Position numbers and translations under genes: made by a program
Notes under the pieces: generated by a model
What the model was told of the DNA's origin: nothing
Databases searched by the model: none
Seen by the model: only the letters and a program-made list of their open reading frames with translations
Shown here: in pieces, positions 7,052 to 13,839 of the stretch
Layout of the letters: each line of letters starts with the position of its first letter
Position numbering within the stretch: the first letter of the stretch is position 1
NCBI GenBank assembly: GCA_019100305.1
Contig: JAHRHW010000072.1
Coordinates: forward strand, 1-13,840
Length of the DNA: 13,840 nt
Source: Candidatus Thiodiazotropha taylori
GTDB lineage: Bacteria > Pseudomonadota > Gammaproteobacteria > Chromatiales > Chromatiaceae
Reading direction: 5' to 3'

Positions 7052-7722
7052 GCGGTGTTCCAGTAATCACCATCGATGGGCCATCGGGATCCGGTAAAGG
7101 CACTCTGGCGAGCCGGGTCGCGGAGACCCTTGGATGGCGCCTGCTGGACAGTGGCGCGATCTATCGGGTGCTTGGATTGGCTGTTGAACGTGCTGGAATA
7201 AGTTTCGAAAACGTAGATAAAGTCGCAGAACTGGCAAGAAATCTGGATCTTTCCTTTGAGCAGGGCAAGGTTTTGCTTGGTCAGGACAATGTGGCGGATG
7301 CAATCCGCACTGAAACCGCCGGTAATGCCGCCTCAAAAGTGGCGGCGATCCCCCAGGTGCGGCAGGCTTTGCTGGACTGGCAGCAGAGCTATGCCAAATC
7401 ACCGGGATTGGTGGCTGACGGACGGGACATGGGAACAGTGGTTTTCCCCACTGCGGAAGTGAAAATATTTCTTACCGCAAGTGTGGAAGAGCGCGCGTTA
7501 AGACGTTATAAACAGTTGAAAGAAAAGGGTTTGAGTGTTAATCTCGCCGATCTTACTGATGAGATTAAAGAGCGTGATGAGCGTGATAGCGGGCGGGCAG
7601 TAGCTCCGCTCAAGGCGGCGTCGGATGCCTGGCAATTGGATTCGACACAATTTTCCGCCGACGAGGTCTATCAACAGGTCATGCAGCGCGTCTATAATGC
7701 GCTGCCTGAATTGGCGAGTTAG
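7048..7722 (+). CDS. cmk: Cytidylate kinase
   Basis: Cmk phosphorylates CMP and dCMP with ATP, recycling them into nucleotide pools. The 224-residue product matches the family size. It shows the P-loop GPSGSGKGT at 11-19, LDSGAIYR at 33-40 for the nucleoside site, DGRDMGTVVFP at 124-134, the LID region RRYKQLKEKG at 152-161, and ERDERDSGRAVAPL at 175-188. The ATG overlaps the aroA stop (ATGA at 7048-7051) and GAGGTGG lies at 7034-7040, so translation is probably coupled to aroA. Linkage of cmk with rpsA is widespread in proteobacteria. It is followed by an intrinsic terminator. Confidence 0.97.
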   Translation: MSGVPVITIDGPSGSGKGTLASRVAETLGWRLLDSGAIYRVLGLAVERAGISFENVDKVAELARNLDLSFEQGKVLLGQDNVADAIRTETAGNAASKVAAIPQVRQALLDWQQSYAKSPGLVADGRDMGTVVFPTAEVKIFLTASVEERALRRYKQLKEKGLSVNLADLTDEIKERDERDSGRAVAPLKAASDAWQLDSTQFSADEVYQQVMQRVYNALPELAS

Positions 7723-7750
7723 GTTCGGAAATTCAGTAAGTAATCAGGTG

Positions 7751-7775
7751 GCCGGGTGATACCCGGCTTTGTTTT
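7751..7775 (+). terminator. Intrinsic terminator/attenuator between cmk and rpsA
   Basis: GCCGGGT (7751-7757) pairs perfectly with ACCCGGC (7761-7767) around a 3-base loop, and TTTGTTTT follows directly. This is the classic GC stem plus T-tract. It lies 28 bases after the cmk stop. It should end or thin transcripts from the amino acid genes before rpsA. Confidence 0.85.
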
Positions 7776-7787
7776 AACTTTAACCCT

Positions 7788-7853
7788 GGTGGAACTGATC
7801 TGCTTGATCACGCTTCACCTGTGCAACAGACATGTTGCAGGAAACCCAATCCC
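7788..7853 (+). promoter_or_regulatory. Structured rpsA translation initiation region
   Basis: Two stem-loops precede the rpsA start. The first pairs 7788-7793 with 7814-7819 and, after a small internal loop, 7796-7800 with 7806-7810. The second is a perfect 7-bp stem, 7822-7828 (TGCAACA) with 7833-7839, loop GACA. AGGA at 7839-7842 touches the second stem and is 11 bases from the ATG, a poor Shine-Dalgarno. In E. coli, rpsA is translated from a leader of hairpins without a strong Shine-Dalgarno and S1 represses it there. A similar autoregulatory role here is inference from position and shape. Confidence 0.5.
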
Positions 7854-9530
7854 ATGACCGAAAGTTTTGCAGAATTATTTGAGGAGAGTCTCTCCAGTAC
7901 CCAGCTTCGCAGCGGCGCCATCATCATTGGTACCGTTCTCGATATTACCTCTGAAGCTGTTATCGTCAATGCCGGCCTGAAGTCCGAAGGCGTCATTCCC
8001 CGTTCACAATTTCTCAACCATGCCGGTGAGATCGAAGTAGAAATTGGTGATCAGGTTGAAGTGGCCCTGGACGCTGTTGAAGATGGCTTTGGTGCCACCA
8101 GACTCTCCCGTGAAAAAGCCAAGCGCGACCAGGCTTGGAAAGTTCTTGAGAAAGCTCATGAAGCTGAAGAGACCGTCATTGGACGCATCAATGGTAAGGT
8201 CAAAGGCGGCTTTACTGTTGAACTGAACGATATCCGTGCGTTCCTGCCCGGCTCACTGGTGGATGTACGTCCAGTCCGTGATACCGCTTACCTGGAAGGC
8301 AAGGATCTGGAATTCAAAGTAATCAAGCTGGATCGCCGTCGCAACAATGTGGTGGTTTCTCGCCGTGCTGTTGTTGAGCAGGAGTACAGTGAAGAGCGGG
8401 AGAAGCTGCTCGAGAATCTACAGGAAGGCCAGGAAGTCACTGGTGTGGTCAAGAATCTCACCGATTACGGTGCATTCGTCGACCTGGGTGGTATCGACGG
8501 CCTGCTGCACATCACCGACATGGCCTGGAAGCGGGTCAAACATCCTTCCGAGGTTGTTGAGATCGGCGATGAGATCCGTGTCAAGATTTTGAAATTCGAT
8601 CGGGATCGCAATCGTGTTTCACTGGGTCTCAAGCAGATGGGTGACGATCCTTGGGTTGCATTGGCACGCCGCTATCCTGAAAGCACCCGTCTGTTCGGTA
8701 AGGTTACCAACATTGCCGATTACGGCTGCTTTGTTGAGATCGAAGAGGGCGTTGAAGGTCTGGTGCATGTCTCCGAGATGGATTGGACCAACAAAAACGT
8801 TCACCCCTCAAAGATTGTCTCCCTGGGAGATGAGGTTGAGGTCATGGTTCTGGATATCGATGAAGAGCGCCGTCGTGTCTCGCTCGGTATCAAGCAGTGC
8901 AAGCCCAACCCATGGGATGAGTTTGCCGCCATTCATAAGAAGGGTGACCATGTCAGTGGCAGCATCAAGTCGATCACCGACTTCGGTATCTTCATCGGAC
9001 TTGATGGCGGTATCGATGGCTTGATTCATCTGTCGGACATCTCTTGGGATGACGAAGGTGAAGATGCCATTCGCAACTTCAAGAAGGGTGATGAAGTGGA
9101 GACCGTTGTACTCTCTGTCGACCCTGAGCGTGAGCGTATCTCTCTGGGTATCAAGCAGCTGGCACAGGACCCATTTTCACTATTCGTTGCTGCCAATGAA
9201 AAAGGCAGTTTCGTCAAGGGAACCGTTGCCGAGGTTGATGCCAAGGGTGCAGTGATTGCTCTGGCCGATGGTGTTGAAGGTTATCTACGGGCTTCAGAAC
9301 TCTCTCGTGACCGGGTTGAGGATGCCCGTTCCATGCTGAAGGACGGCGATGAAATTGAAGCTAAATTCATCGGAGTCGATCGTAAAAACCGTACCATTTC
9401 GCTCTCGATCAAGGCCAAGGATGCTGATGAAGAGGCTGCAGCCATCAAAGGTTACGCCAGAGATGCTGCAAGCAGCGCCCCGACATTGGGTGACTTGCTG
9501 AAGGAGCAGATGGATAATCAGGGCGACTGA
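7854..9530 (+). CDS. rpsA: 30S ribosomal protein S1
   Basis: S1 binds mRNA on the small ribosomal subunit and helps structured or weak-Shine-Dalgarno messages start. The ATG at 7854 gives MTESFAELFEESL, the standard start. An in-frame GTG at 7821 would add 11 unlikely residues (QQTCCRKPNP...). The product is 558 residues, against 557 in E. coli, with six S1 repeats at roughly 21-87, 105-171, 192-260, 277-347, 364-434 and 451-520. The second begins near GRINGKVKGGFTVEL; later ones show VKNLTDYGAFVDLGG, VTNIADYGCFVEIEEG and IKSITDFGIFIGLDGG. It has its own leader after a terminator, and ihfB lies 103 bases downstream. No defects are seen. Confidence 0.98.
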   Translation: MTESFAELFEESLSSTQLRSGAIIIGTVLDITSEAVIVNAGLKSEGVIPRSQFLNHAGEIEVEIGDQVEVALDAVEDGFGATRLSREKAKRDQAWKVLEKAHEAEETVIGRINGKVKGGFTVELNDIRAFLPGSLVDVRPVRDTAYLEGKDLEFKVIKLDRRRNNVVVSRRAVVEQEYSEEREKLLENLQEGQEVTGVVKNLTDYGAFVDLGGIDGLLHITDMAWKRVKHPSEVVEIGDEIRVKILKFDRDRNRVSLGLKQMGDDPWVALARRYPESTRLFGKVTNIADYGCFVEIEEGVEGLVHVSEMDWTNKNVHPSKIVSLGDEVEVMVLDIDEERRRVSLGIKQCKPNPWDEFAAIHKKGDHVSGSIKSITDFGIFIGLDGGIDGLIHLSDISWDDEGEDAIRNFKKGDEVETVVLSVDPERERISLGIKQLAQDPFSLFVAANEKGSFVKGTVAEVDAKGAVIALADGVEGYLRASELSRDRVEDARSMLKDGDEIEAKFIGVDRKNRTISLSIKAKDADEEAAAIKGYARDAASSAPTLGDLLKEQMDNQGD

Positions 9531-9538
9531 TAGATCCT

Positions 9539-9562
9539 GGAGTCTGCAATAATAAAGACTCC
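9539..9562 (+). other. Hairpin just after rpsA
   Basis: GGAGTCT (9539-9545) pairs perfectly with AGACTCC (9556-9562) around a 10-base A/T-rich loop, 8 bases after the rpsA stop. There is no T-tract. It may protect the 3' end of rpsA mRNA. Confidence 0.35.
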
Positions 9563-9573
9563 GAAACCGCAAA

Positions 9574-9604
9574 TAAGGGGTTGCACTCAAGGTGCAACCC
9601 CTTA
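9574..9604. terminator. Strong 13-bp hairpin between rpsA and ihfB, no T-tract
   Basis: TAAGGGGTTGCAC (9574-9586) pairs perfectly with 9592-9604 around the loop TCAAG. It is followed by CAAAACGG rather than a T-run, so it may be a weak terminator, a processing site or an mRNA 3' stabiliser that lets rpsA and ihfB levels differ. The hairpin is certain; the role is not. Confidence 0.45.
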
Positions 9605-9633
9605 CAAAACGGCGAATTGGAGAACTTACAAGA

Positions 9634-9954
9634 ATGACAAAATCCGAACTGATAGAAATTATTGCCAAGGAGCAAAGTCATCTCGCCTACAGGGATGTTG
9701 AATTGGCTGTTAAATGTATGATTGAACATATGAGTCAATCACTTGCGTCCGGAGAGCGGATCGAGATTCGTGGTTTTGGCAGTTTCTCACTGCACTACAG
9801 ACCGCCGAGAATGGGACGTAATCCCAAGACCGGTAAAACAGTCGCACTCTCAGGCAAGTACGTGCCACACTTCAAACCGGGAAAAGAGCTGCGGGATCGG
9901 GTTAATATCAACTACGCTACCGCATTGGAAGACAAGGAAGAAGAGACGGCATAA
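9634..9954 (+). CDS. ihfB: Integration host factor subunit beta
   Basis: IhfB pairs with IhfA to bind and sharply bend DNA at specific sites, acting in transcription, recombination and replication. The frame is open from 9592, but the ATG at 9634 gives MTKSELIEII, the family start, with GGAGA at 9619-9623 upstream. The 106-residue product contains GERIEIRGFGSFSLHYR at 40-56, the beta-arm RNPKTGK with the intercalating proline P64, and KYVPHFKPGKELRDRVN at 75-91. It runs about 12 residues beyond the 94-residue E. coli protein, ending in an acidic tail (ALEDKEEETA). rpsA-ihfB linkage is standard in gammaproteobacteria. The usual lapA/lapB neighbours are absent here. Confidence 0.97.
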   Translation: MTKSELIEIIAKEQSHLAYRDVELAVKCMIEHMSQSLASGERIEIRGFGSFSLHYRPPRMGRNPKTGKTVALSGKYVPHFKPGKELRDRVNINYATALEDKEEETA

Positions 9955-9986
9955 GGCTGTGCCTGTTTTGATCAAACTATGAGCCA

Positions 9987-10011
9987 GACTGGGCCAGTTT
10001 TTGGGCCAGTC
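9987..10011. repeat. Short direct/inverted repeat between the convergent ihfB and phoR ends
   Basis: TGGGCCAGT occurs at 9990-9998 and again at 10002-10010. GACTGG (9987-9992) can also pair with CCAGTC (10006-10011), with TTTTT in the loop. It lies in the 92-base gap between the convergent stop codons, where a two-way terminator would be expected. The shape is not a convincing terminator. A further 5-bp hairpin, 10027-10031 with 10038-10042, is nearby. Confidence 0.3.
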
Positions 10012-10046
10012 GAAAGTGCATCTCTAGGCAGGTTTCTCTGCCATCT

Positions 10047-11405
10047 TCAGTTGTCTTGGGCTGATTCCAAGTCGTTGCTGAGTTGTTCCTCCAGCGTATT
10101 CAGATTGCGTTTGTGCAAAATAACATCTTCAGGAAACAGGCATTTGAATTGGCTGCCTGAACCCAACTGACTGGAGATCTGCAGTTCACCGTCATGACGC
10201 CCGATTATGTGTTTGACAATTGCCAGTCCTAGGCCGGTTCCGCCCGACTGACGGGAGCGGGCTTTATCCGCACGATAGAATCTCTCGGTTAATCTGGGAA
10301 TATGTCTTTGGTCAATTCCAGGTCCGCTGTCGGCAACCGTCAGGCAGGCCTGATTATCCAAACTCTCCCAACTGATATTGATCTCAGTGCCAGGTGGAGT
10401 ATGAACAATGGCATTGAATATCAGATTTGAAAAAGCACTGGTCAGCTCACTCTCTTCACCCAGCAGGCATAACTGATCATCCACCTGCAGGTTAATTGTA
10501 TAGCCACCTTTTTGATCGGCCAGCAGGCGCGCCTGATCAACAATCCTAATCAGTAGTTCTGGTACTGCGATTGGCTTGTCGGATGACGGCGCCTCACCCA
10601 TCTCCAGTCGGGACAAGGCAAGCAGATCATTGATGATACTGTTCATCCTTTCAGCCTGTTGGCTCATCAAGGTGAAAGGGCGTTGCTGGAACGGCAGCAT
10701 CTCATTGTCTCCCAGATTCTCCAGAAAACCGGTAATCACCGTGAGTGGCGTTCTTAACTCATGGGATACGTTTGAGACAAAATCCCGGCGTGTCTGATTC
10801 AGTGTGTAGACGTCGGTAATATTCCTGATCACCACCAGACGTTGGGCCTTTTTGCCGCCAAAACGGGTGACGCGCAAAGAGACAATGATTGCCTTGTTGA
10901 CCGGGGAAGGAAACTCCAGCGGTTTGGAATAGTCAGGATTTTTCAAATATTCTGCCAGATCGTCATGTTTGATCCGTTCCAGAAGTGAGAGATTTTCATC
11001 CCTTGGCCAACTGATATGGAGCAGACTATTGGCTGCCGGATTGGCCCACTCGATATTCCCGGATTTATTCAGGAGAATCAGGCCATCGGGTATTGAGCTG
11101 GTGACTTTTCTGAAACGCGAAGCGAACCGATTCAGAGTACGTTTCCGTTTGCGACTTCTCAGACGATGCCTGGATAGCTCTTTGTAGATCATACCCCAGA
11201 CATCGGCAGGATAAGGTGGGGTGATTGGTTTACCGTGATGGATCAAATGGGCAAGTTTGACCAGATAGAAGCCATGTTTGGTTAGATACGCCGAAACAGC
11301 AAGCACCGCTGCGAGTGCCAGTGTGCCAGTCAAATATCCAAACGGTAAACAAACCAGCAATGCGCCTGTCAGCTGACTGATTTCAATATTGAGATAATTT
11401 CTCAC
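10047..11405 (-). CDS. phoR: Phosphate regulon sensor histidine kinase PhoR
   Basis: PhoR is the inner-membrane kinase that, with the Pst transporter and PhoU, senses phosphate and controls PhoB phosphorylation. The 452-residue protein has a hydrophobic hairpin of about two membrane segments at 11-40, a basic linker (RLRSRKRKR at 81-89), a PAS domain near 100-198, HisKA with the phospho-accepting H215 in SHELRTPLTV, and the ATPase domain with N-box N327/N331, DSGPGI at 359-364 and GGTGLGLAIV at 388-397. The N-terminal half resembles E. coli PhoR rather than a generic kinase. Its GTG start overlaps the phoB stop (GTGA, 11402-11405), so translation is probably coupled. A tail of about 30 residues follows the ATPase domain. 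Confidence 0.94.
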   Translation of the reverse strand: MRNYLNIEISQLTGALLVCLPFGYLTGTLALAAVLAVSAYLTKHGFYLVKLAHLIHHGKPITPPYPADVWGMIYKELSRHRLRSRKRKRTLNRFASRFRKVTSSIPDGLILLNKSGNIEWANPAANSLLHISWPRDENLSLLERIKHDDLAEYLKNPDYSKPLEFPSPVNKAIIVSLRVTRFGGKKAQRLVVIRNITDVYTLNQTRRDFVSNVSHELRTPLTVITGFLENLGDNEMLPFQQRPFTLMSQQAERMNSIINDLLALSRLEMGEAPSSDKPIAVPELLIRIVDQARLLADQKGGYTINLQVDDQLCLLGEESELTSAFSNLIFNAIVHTPPGTEINISWESLDNQACLTVADSGPGIDQRHIPRLTERFYRADKARSRQSGGTGLGLAIVKHIIGRHDGELQISSQLGSGSQFKCLFPEDVILHKRNLNTLEEQLSNDLESAQDN

Positions 11406-12109
11406 GATATTTCTGATTTATTACTGGCAGGTTGTGGTGTAAACCGATATCCAACCCCACGAACGGTCTGTATGAAGCGATGGTGGTTGGAAGGTGTCAG
11501 TAATTTTCGCAGACGCCGGATGTGTACATCAACAGTTCTCTCATCCACATAGACATCATTACCCCATACATGGTCAAGAATCTGAGATCGGCTATAAGCA
11601 CGTTCGGGATGACTCATGAAAAAGAACAACAGATTATATTCTGCAGGTGAGAGATGCAGGGGAGTCTCATTGGTCATTACAAGATGCTTTACCGGGTCGA
11701 GGGTCAAACCGTGAAAAGCAAACGCTTGTTGTTTTGCTGAGCCACCAGAGCGTCTTAAAACCGCATTGATGCGTGCAATCATCTCCCTGGTGGAGAAGGG
11801 TTTGGTGATGTAGTCATCTGCGCCACTGTCCAAGCCTATCACTTTATCGGCTTCATCCGCTTTTGCCGTCAGCAGGATGATCGGTGTGGAGACTGGTGAT
11901 ACCTGTTTCAACTCCTTGGTGAGCTCCAATCCTGATCGGCCAGGCAACATCCAATCCATCAGGATCAGATCATAGCTGTGATCTGCCAGCAGTTTCCGTG
12001 CATCCTGGGCATTATCGGCTTCGCTTAAAAAAAATCCTTTCGGTTCCAGCGCGAAACGGATCATCTCGCGAATCTCCGGTTCATCTTCTACGATTAGTAT
12101 TTTCGGCAT
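11402..12109 (-). CDS. phoB: Phosphate regulon response regulator PhoB
   Basis: PhoB is the DNA-binding response regulator that turns on phosphate-scavenging genes when phosphorylated by PhoR. The 235-residue product has a receiver domain with the acidic pair E8-D9, the phospho-accepting D52 in LILMDWMLPG, T81 and K103. An OmpR-type winged helix follows at about 130-228, with the recognition helix DERTVDVHIRRLRKLL and the wing RGVGYRF. PhoB rather than another OmpR-family member is supported by the WMLPGRSG and GNDVYVDERTVDVHI segments and by the phoR-like partner. The ATG at 12109 has no strong Shine-Dalgarno. Upstream on the minus strand a TACAAT (12178-12173) could be a -10, but I could not recognise a Pho box. 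Confidence 0.95.
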   Translation of the reverse strand: MPKILIVEDEPEIREMIRFALEPKGFFLSEADNAQDARKLLADHSYDLILMDWMLPGRSGLELTKELKQVSPVSTPIILLTAKADEADKVIGLDSGADDYITKPFSTREMIARINAVLRRSGGSAKQQAFAFHGLTLDPVKHLVMTNETPLHLSPAEYNLLFFFMSHPERAYSRSQILDHVWGNDVYVDERTVDVHIRRLRKLLTPSNHHRFIQTVRGVGYRFTPQPASNKSEIS

Positions 12110-12429
12110 CAGGGCCCAAATGTTTGATGGTGGTCAGGAGGCGTCAGAGGCCCTCGTAGCCCCAAAAGCCAAATTGTACCGTATGGTGGCTAAATCACTT
12201 AACATTGTTTTCATATCTAGAAAGATACCCGATTAAATGGCACCTGCATTATCTGTCCAGATTGGGCCTTACGAGTTATTACTGTCTCTTTGCTCAGAGG
12301 CCTGAATAGGTTTTTTAAACTGGCAGGTTGGGATTAAGGGTACCCTCACTCTATAACTTAGGATTAAAACGTATGACATCTCTTTCAAATTATTAACTAA
12401 TATAATTATCTTATTGATATTTATTGAAT

Positions 12430-12442
12430 TAATTAATTGATA
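12430..12442 (-). promoter_or_regulatory. Consensus-matching IHF site in the AT-rich patch
   Basis: Read on the minus strand this is TATCAATTAATTA, an exact match to the IHF consensus WATCAANNNNTTR, set in the AT-rich flank that IHF prefers. Such matches are common by chance in AT-rich DNA, so the call is tentative. Confidence 0.3.
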
Positions 12443-12457
12443 TCATCTTGCAACAAG

Positions 12458-12517
12458 CCACTGTATCCTAGTGGTTCTAAATAAAGCGTTGGGATTACTT
12501 GTGATTCAAGTGCCCAA
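12458..12517 (+). other. Two stem-loops before the CNNM gene
   Basis: CCACT (12458-12462) pairs with AGTGG (12470-12474). A longer element then pairs 12489-12493 (TTGGG) with 12513-12517 and, inside a small internal loop, 12497-12501 (ACTTG) with 12507-12511, loop TGATT. They end 50 bases before the GTG start and would lie in the mRNA leader if the promoter is in the AT-rich patch. No known riboswitch is recognised. Confidence 0.35.
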
Positions 12518-12567
12518 TAGAGATAATCATAACTGGGCCAAATCTGGCGAAATTTTAAAGCAACTTC

Positions 12568-13839
12568 GTGGAAAGTTATCTAATTTTGGTGGCACTGCTC
12601 GTGCTGTCGGGCGTCTTCTCCGGTTCGGAGACAGCTCTGGTATCCCTATCGATGGCTCGTGCCGAGGCATTGTACAAGGAGGGTAGAAGTGGCGCTCATG
12701 CTCTCTACATCCTGAAAAAAGACCCCAGCCGTATGCTGATCACGATTCTGATCGGCAACAATGTGGTCAATATCGCTGCCTCCGCCATCGCCACGGTGAT
12801 TGCAACAGACTACTTCGGCGATAGTGGCCCAGGCATTGCGGTCGGTGTGCTGACCATCGTGATACTGATTTTTGGCGAGATTACCCCGAAGAGTCTGGCA
12901 ACCCGTTTCTCTGAACGCATCTCACTCGCAATAGCACCCCTCATCTACGGGTTCATGCGCTTGATCTACCCGCTGGTCTGGCTGTTTCTGCAGTTTACCA
13001 ACTGGGTACAATCCTCAACCAAAGCGATGGATGATCCGCTGATCACTGAGTCAGAGGTGATCACACTGATCGAGCATGGTGAGGAAGAGGGTGTCATCGA
13101 CACCGATGAGCGGGAGATGATCGAGCGTATCTTCAGCTTCAATGACCTCAAGGCAGAGGATGTGATGACACCCAGGCGTCAGGTGTTTCGTCTCGATGGT
13201 AGTCGCACCCTAAGGGATGTGCTACCGAATATCCTGACCGAAGGTTACTCACGAATTCCGGTCTACCACGACGACCCGGATGAAATCGTCAGTGTGATCA
13301 TTCTGCGGGACCTGATCGGCATCATTGCCAAGGGGGAGTTGGATGTGGAACTCAGTGAGTTGGGTCAGGAACCCCTGTTCACCTCAGCCATCACACCGAT
13401 CGATGAGTTGATTCGAATCCTGAAGAATAAGAGTACACATCTGGCCGTTGTAGTCGATGAGCATGGTGCGATGGTGGGAGTCATCTCACTTGAGGATATG
13501 CTGGAAGAGCTGGTGGGTGAAATCTACGACGAAAGTGATGAAAAGCCCGATGATCTGCTGGTACTGGACGACAGTAATATCCTGGTGAAGGGGACAGCTG
13601 AATTACGTGTCGTTGAGGAGTTTTTCTCCATCGATATTCCGGGAAAGCCAACCGACACAATCAACAGATGGTTACTCGAGCATACTGAGCGGATACCGGC
13701 AAAAGATGAAAAATTTGAGCTTGATGGTCTGATGGTACGAGTTGAAGATGCATCCACGCGACGAATTCACCAGGTGATTCTAAGTCGAACAGACAAAACC
13801 GAAGAAGATCAGAGTGAGGACCTGCAGACTGAGTCCTGA
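12568..13839 (+). CDS. CNNM / HlyC-CorC family membrane protein (DUF21 and CBS domains)
   Basis: The 423-residue protein has the layout of the CNNM/CorC family, linked to magnesium or other divalent-cation homeostasis. The DUF21 membrane domain spans about 1-145, with SGVFSGSETAL at 14-24, IGNNVVNI at 62-69 and GEITPKS at 103-109. A CBS pair spans about 195-320 (VMTPRRQVFRL, YSRIPVYHDD, HLAVVVDEHGAMVGVISLED). A CorC_HlyC domain spans about 335-408. An acidic tail closes the protein. An in-frame stop at 12556-12558 forces the start to GTG 12568 or later; no clear Shine-Dalgarno precedes it, so the start is uncertain. 'Hemolysin' is only a legacy name. It diverges from phoB-phoR. Substrate and direction of transport are not readable here. 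Confidence 0.9.
   Translation: MESYLILVALLVLSGVFSGSETALVSLSMARAEALYKEGRSGAHALYILKKDPSRMLITILIGNNVVNIAASAIATVIATDYFGDSGPGIAVGVLTIVILIFGEITPKSLATRFSERISLAIAPLIYGFMRLIYPLVWLFLQFTNWVQSSTKAMDDPLITESEVITLIEHGEEEGVIDTDEREMIERIFSFNDLKAEDVMTPRRQVFRLDGSRTLRDVLPNILTEGYSRIPVYHDDPDEIVSVIILRDLIGIIAKGELDVELSELGQEPLFTSAITPIDELIRILKNKSTHLAVVVDEHGAMVGVISLEDMLEELVGEIYDESDEKPDDLLVLDDSNILVKGTAELRVVEEFFSIDIPGKPTDTINRWLLEHTERIPAKDEKFELDGLMVRVEDASTRRIHQVILSRTDKTEEDQSEDLQTES

Larger units (their letters stand above)
12110..12567. promoter_or_regulatory. Divergent phoB / CNNM intergenic region with AT-rich patch
   Basis: No gene is recognisable in these 458 bases, which must hold both divergent promoters. Towards phoB there is a possible minus-strand -10 (TACAAT, 12178-12173). 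In the middle, GGCCT (12265-12269) can pair with AGGCC (12298-12302), a few bases before T6 at 12311-12316, and GGGTACCC at 12338-12345 is a perfect palindrome. From 12381 to 12446 only 8 of 66 bases are G or C. This patch holds a perfect TATAAT (12401-12406), with an ATGACA 22 bases upstream that is too far for a standard promoter. It also holds ATTGATAT at 12413 and 12436, and ATTGAATT at 12423. Confidence 0.5.

Noticed and set aside
7821..7853. GTG start 11 codons upstream of the S1 start
   Set aside because: The added residues QQTCCRKPNP have no counterpart in S1, and the segment is a hairpin in the leader.
9592..9633. Upstream start for ihfB
   Set aside because: It would begin within the right arm of the 13-bp hairpin, and MTKSEL at 9634 is the conserved IhfB start.
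12199..12214. Possible Pho box (TTAACAT and TTTTCAT) upstream of phoB
   Set aside because: The half-sites match CTGTCAT poorly and are 9 rather than 11 bases apart.
12373..12406. Sigma-70 promoter ATGACA ... TATAAT
   Set aside because: Both hexamers are good, but the spacer is 22 bases, well outside the usual 16-18. TATAAT in DNA this AT-rich is not by itself evidence.
12471..12686. 71-codon open frame overlapping the CNNM start
   Set aside because: It continues deep into the CNNM coding region in another frame and has no recognisable domain.
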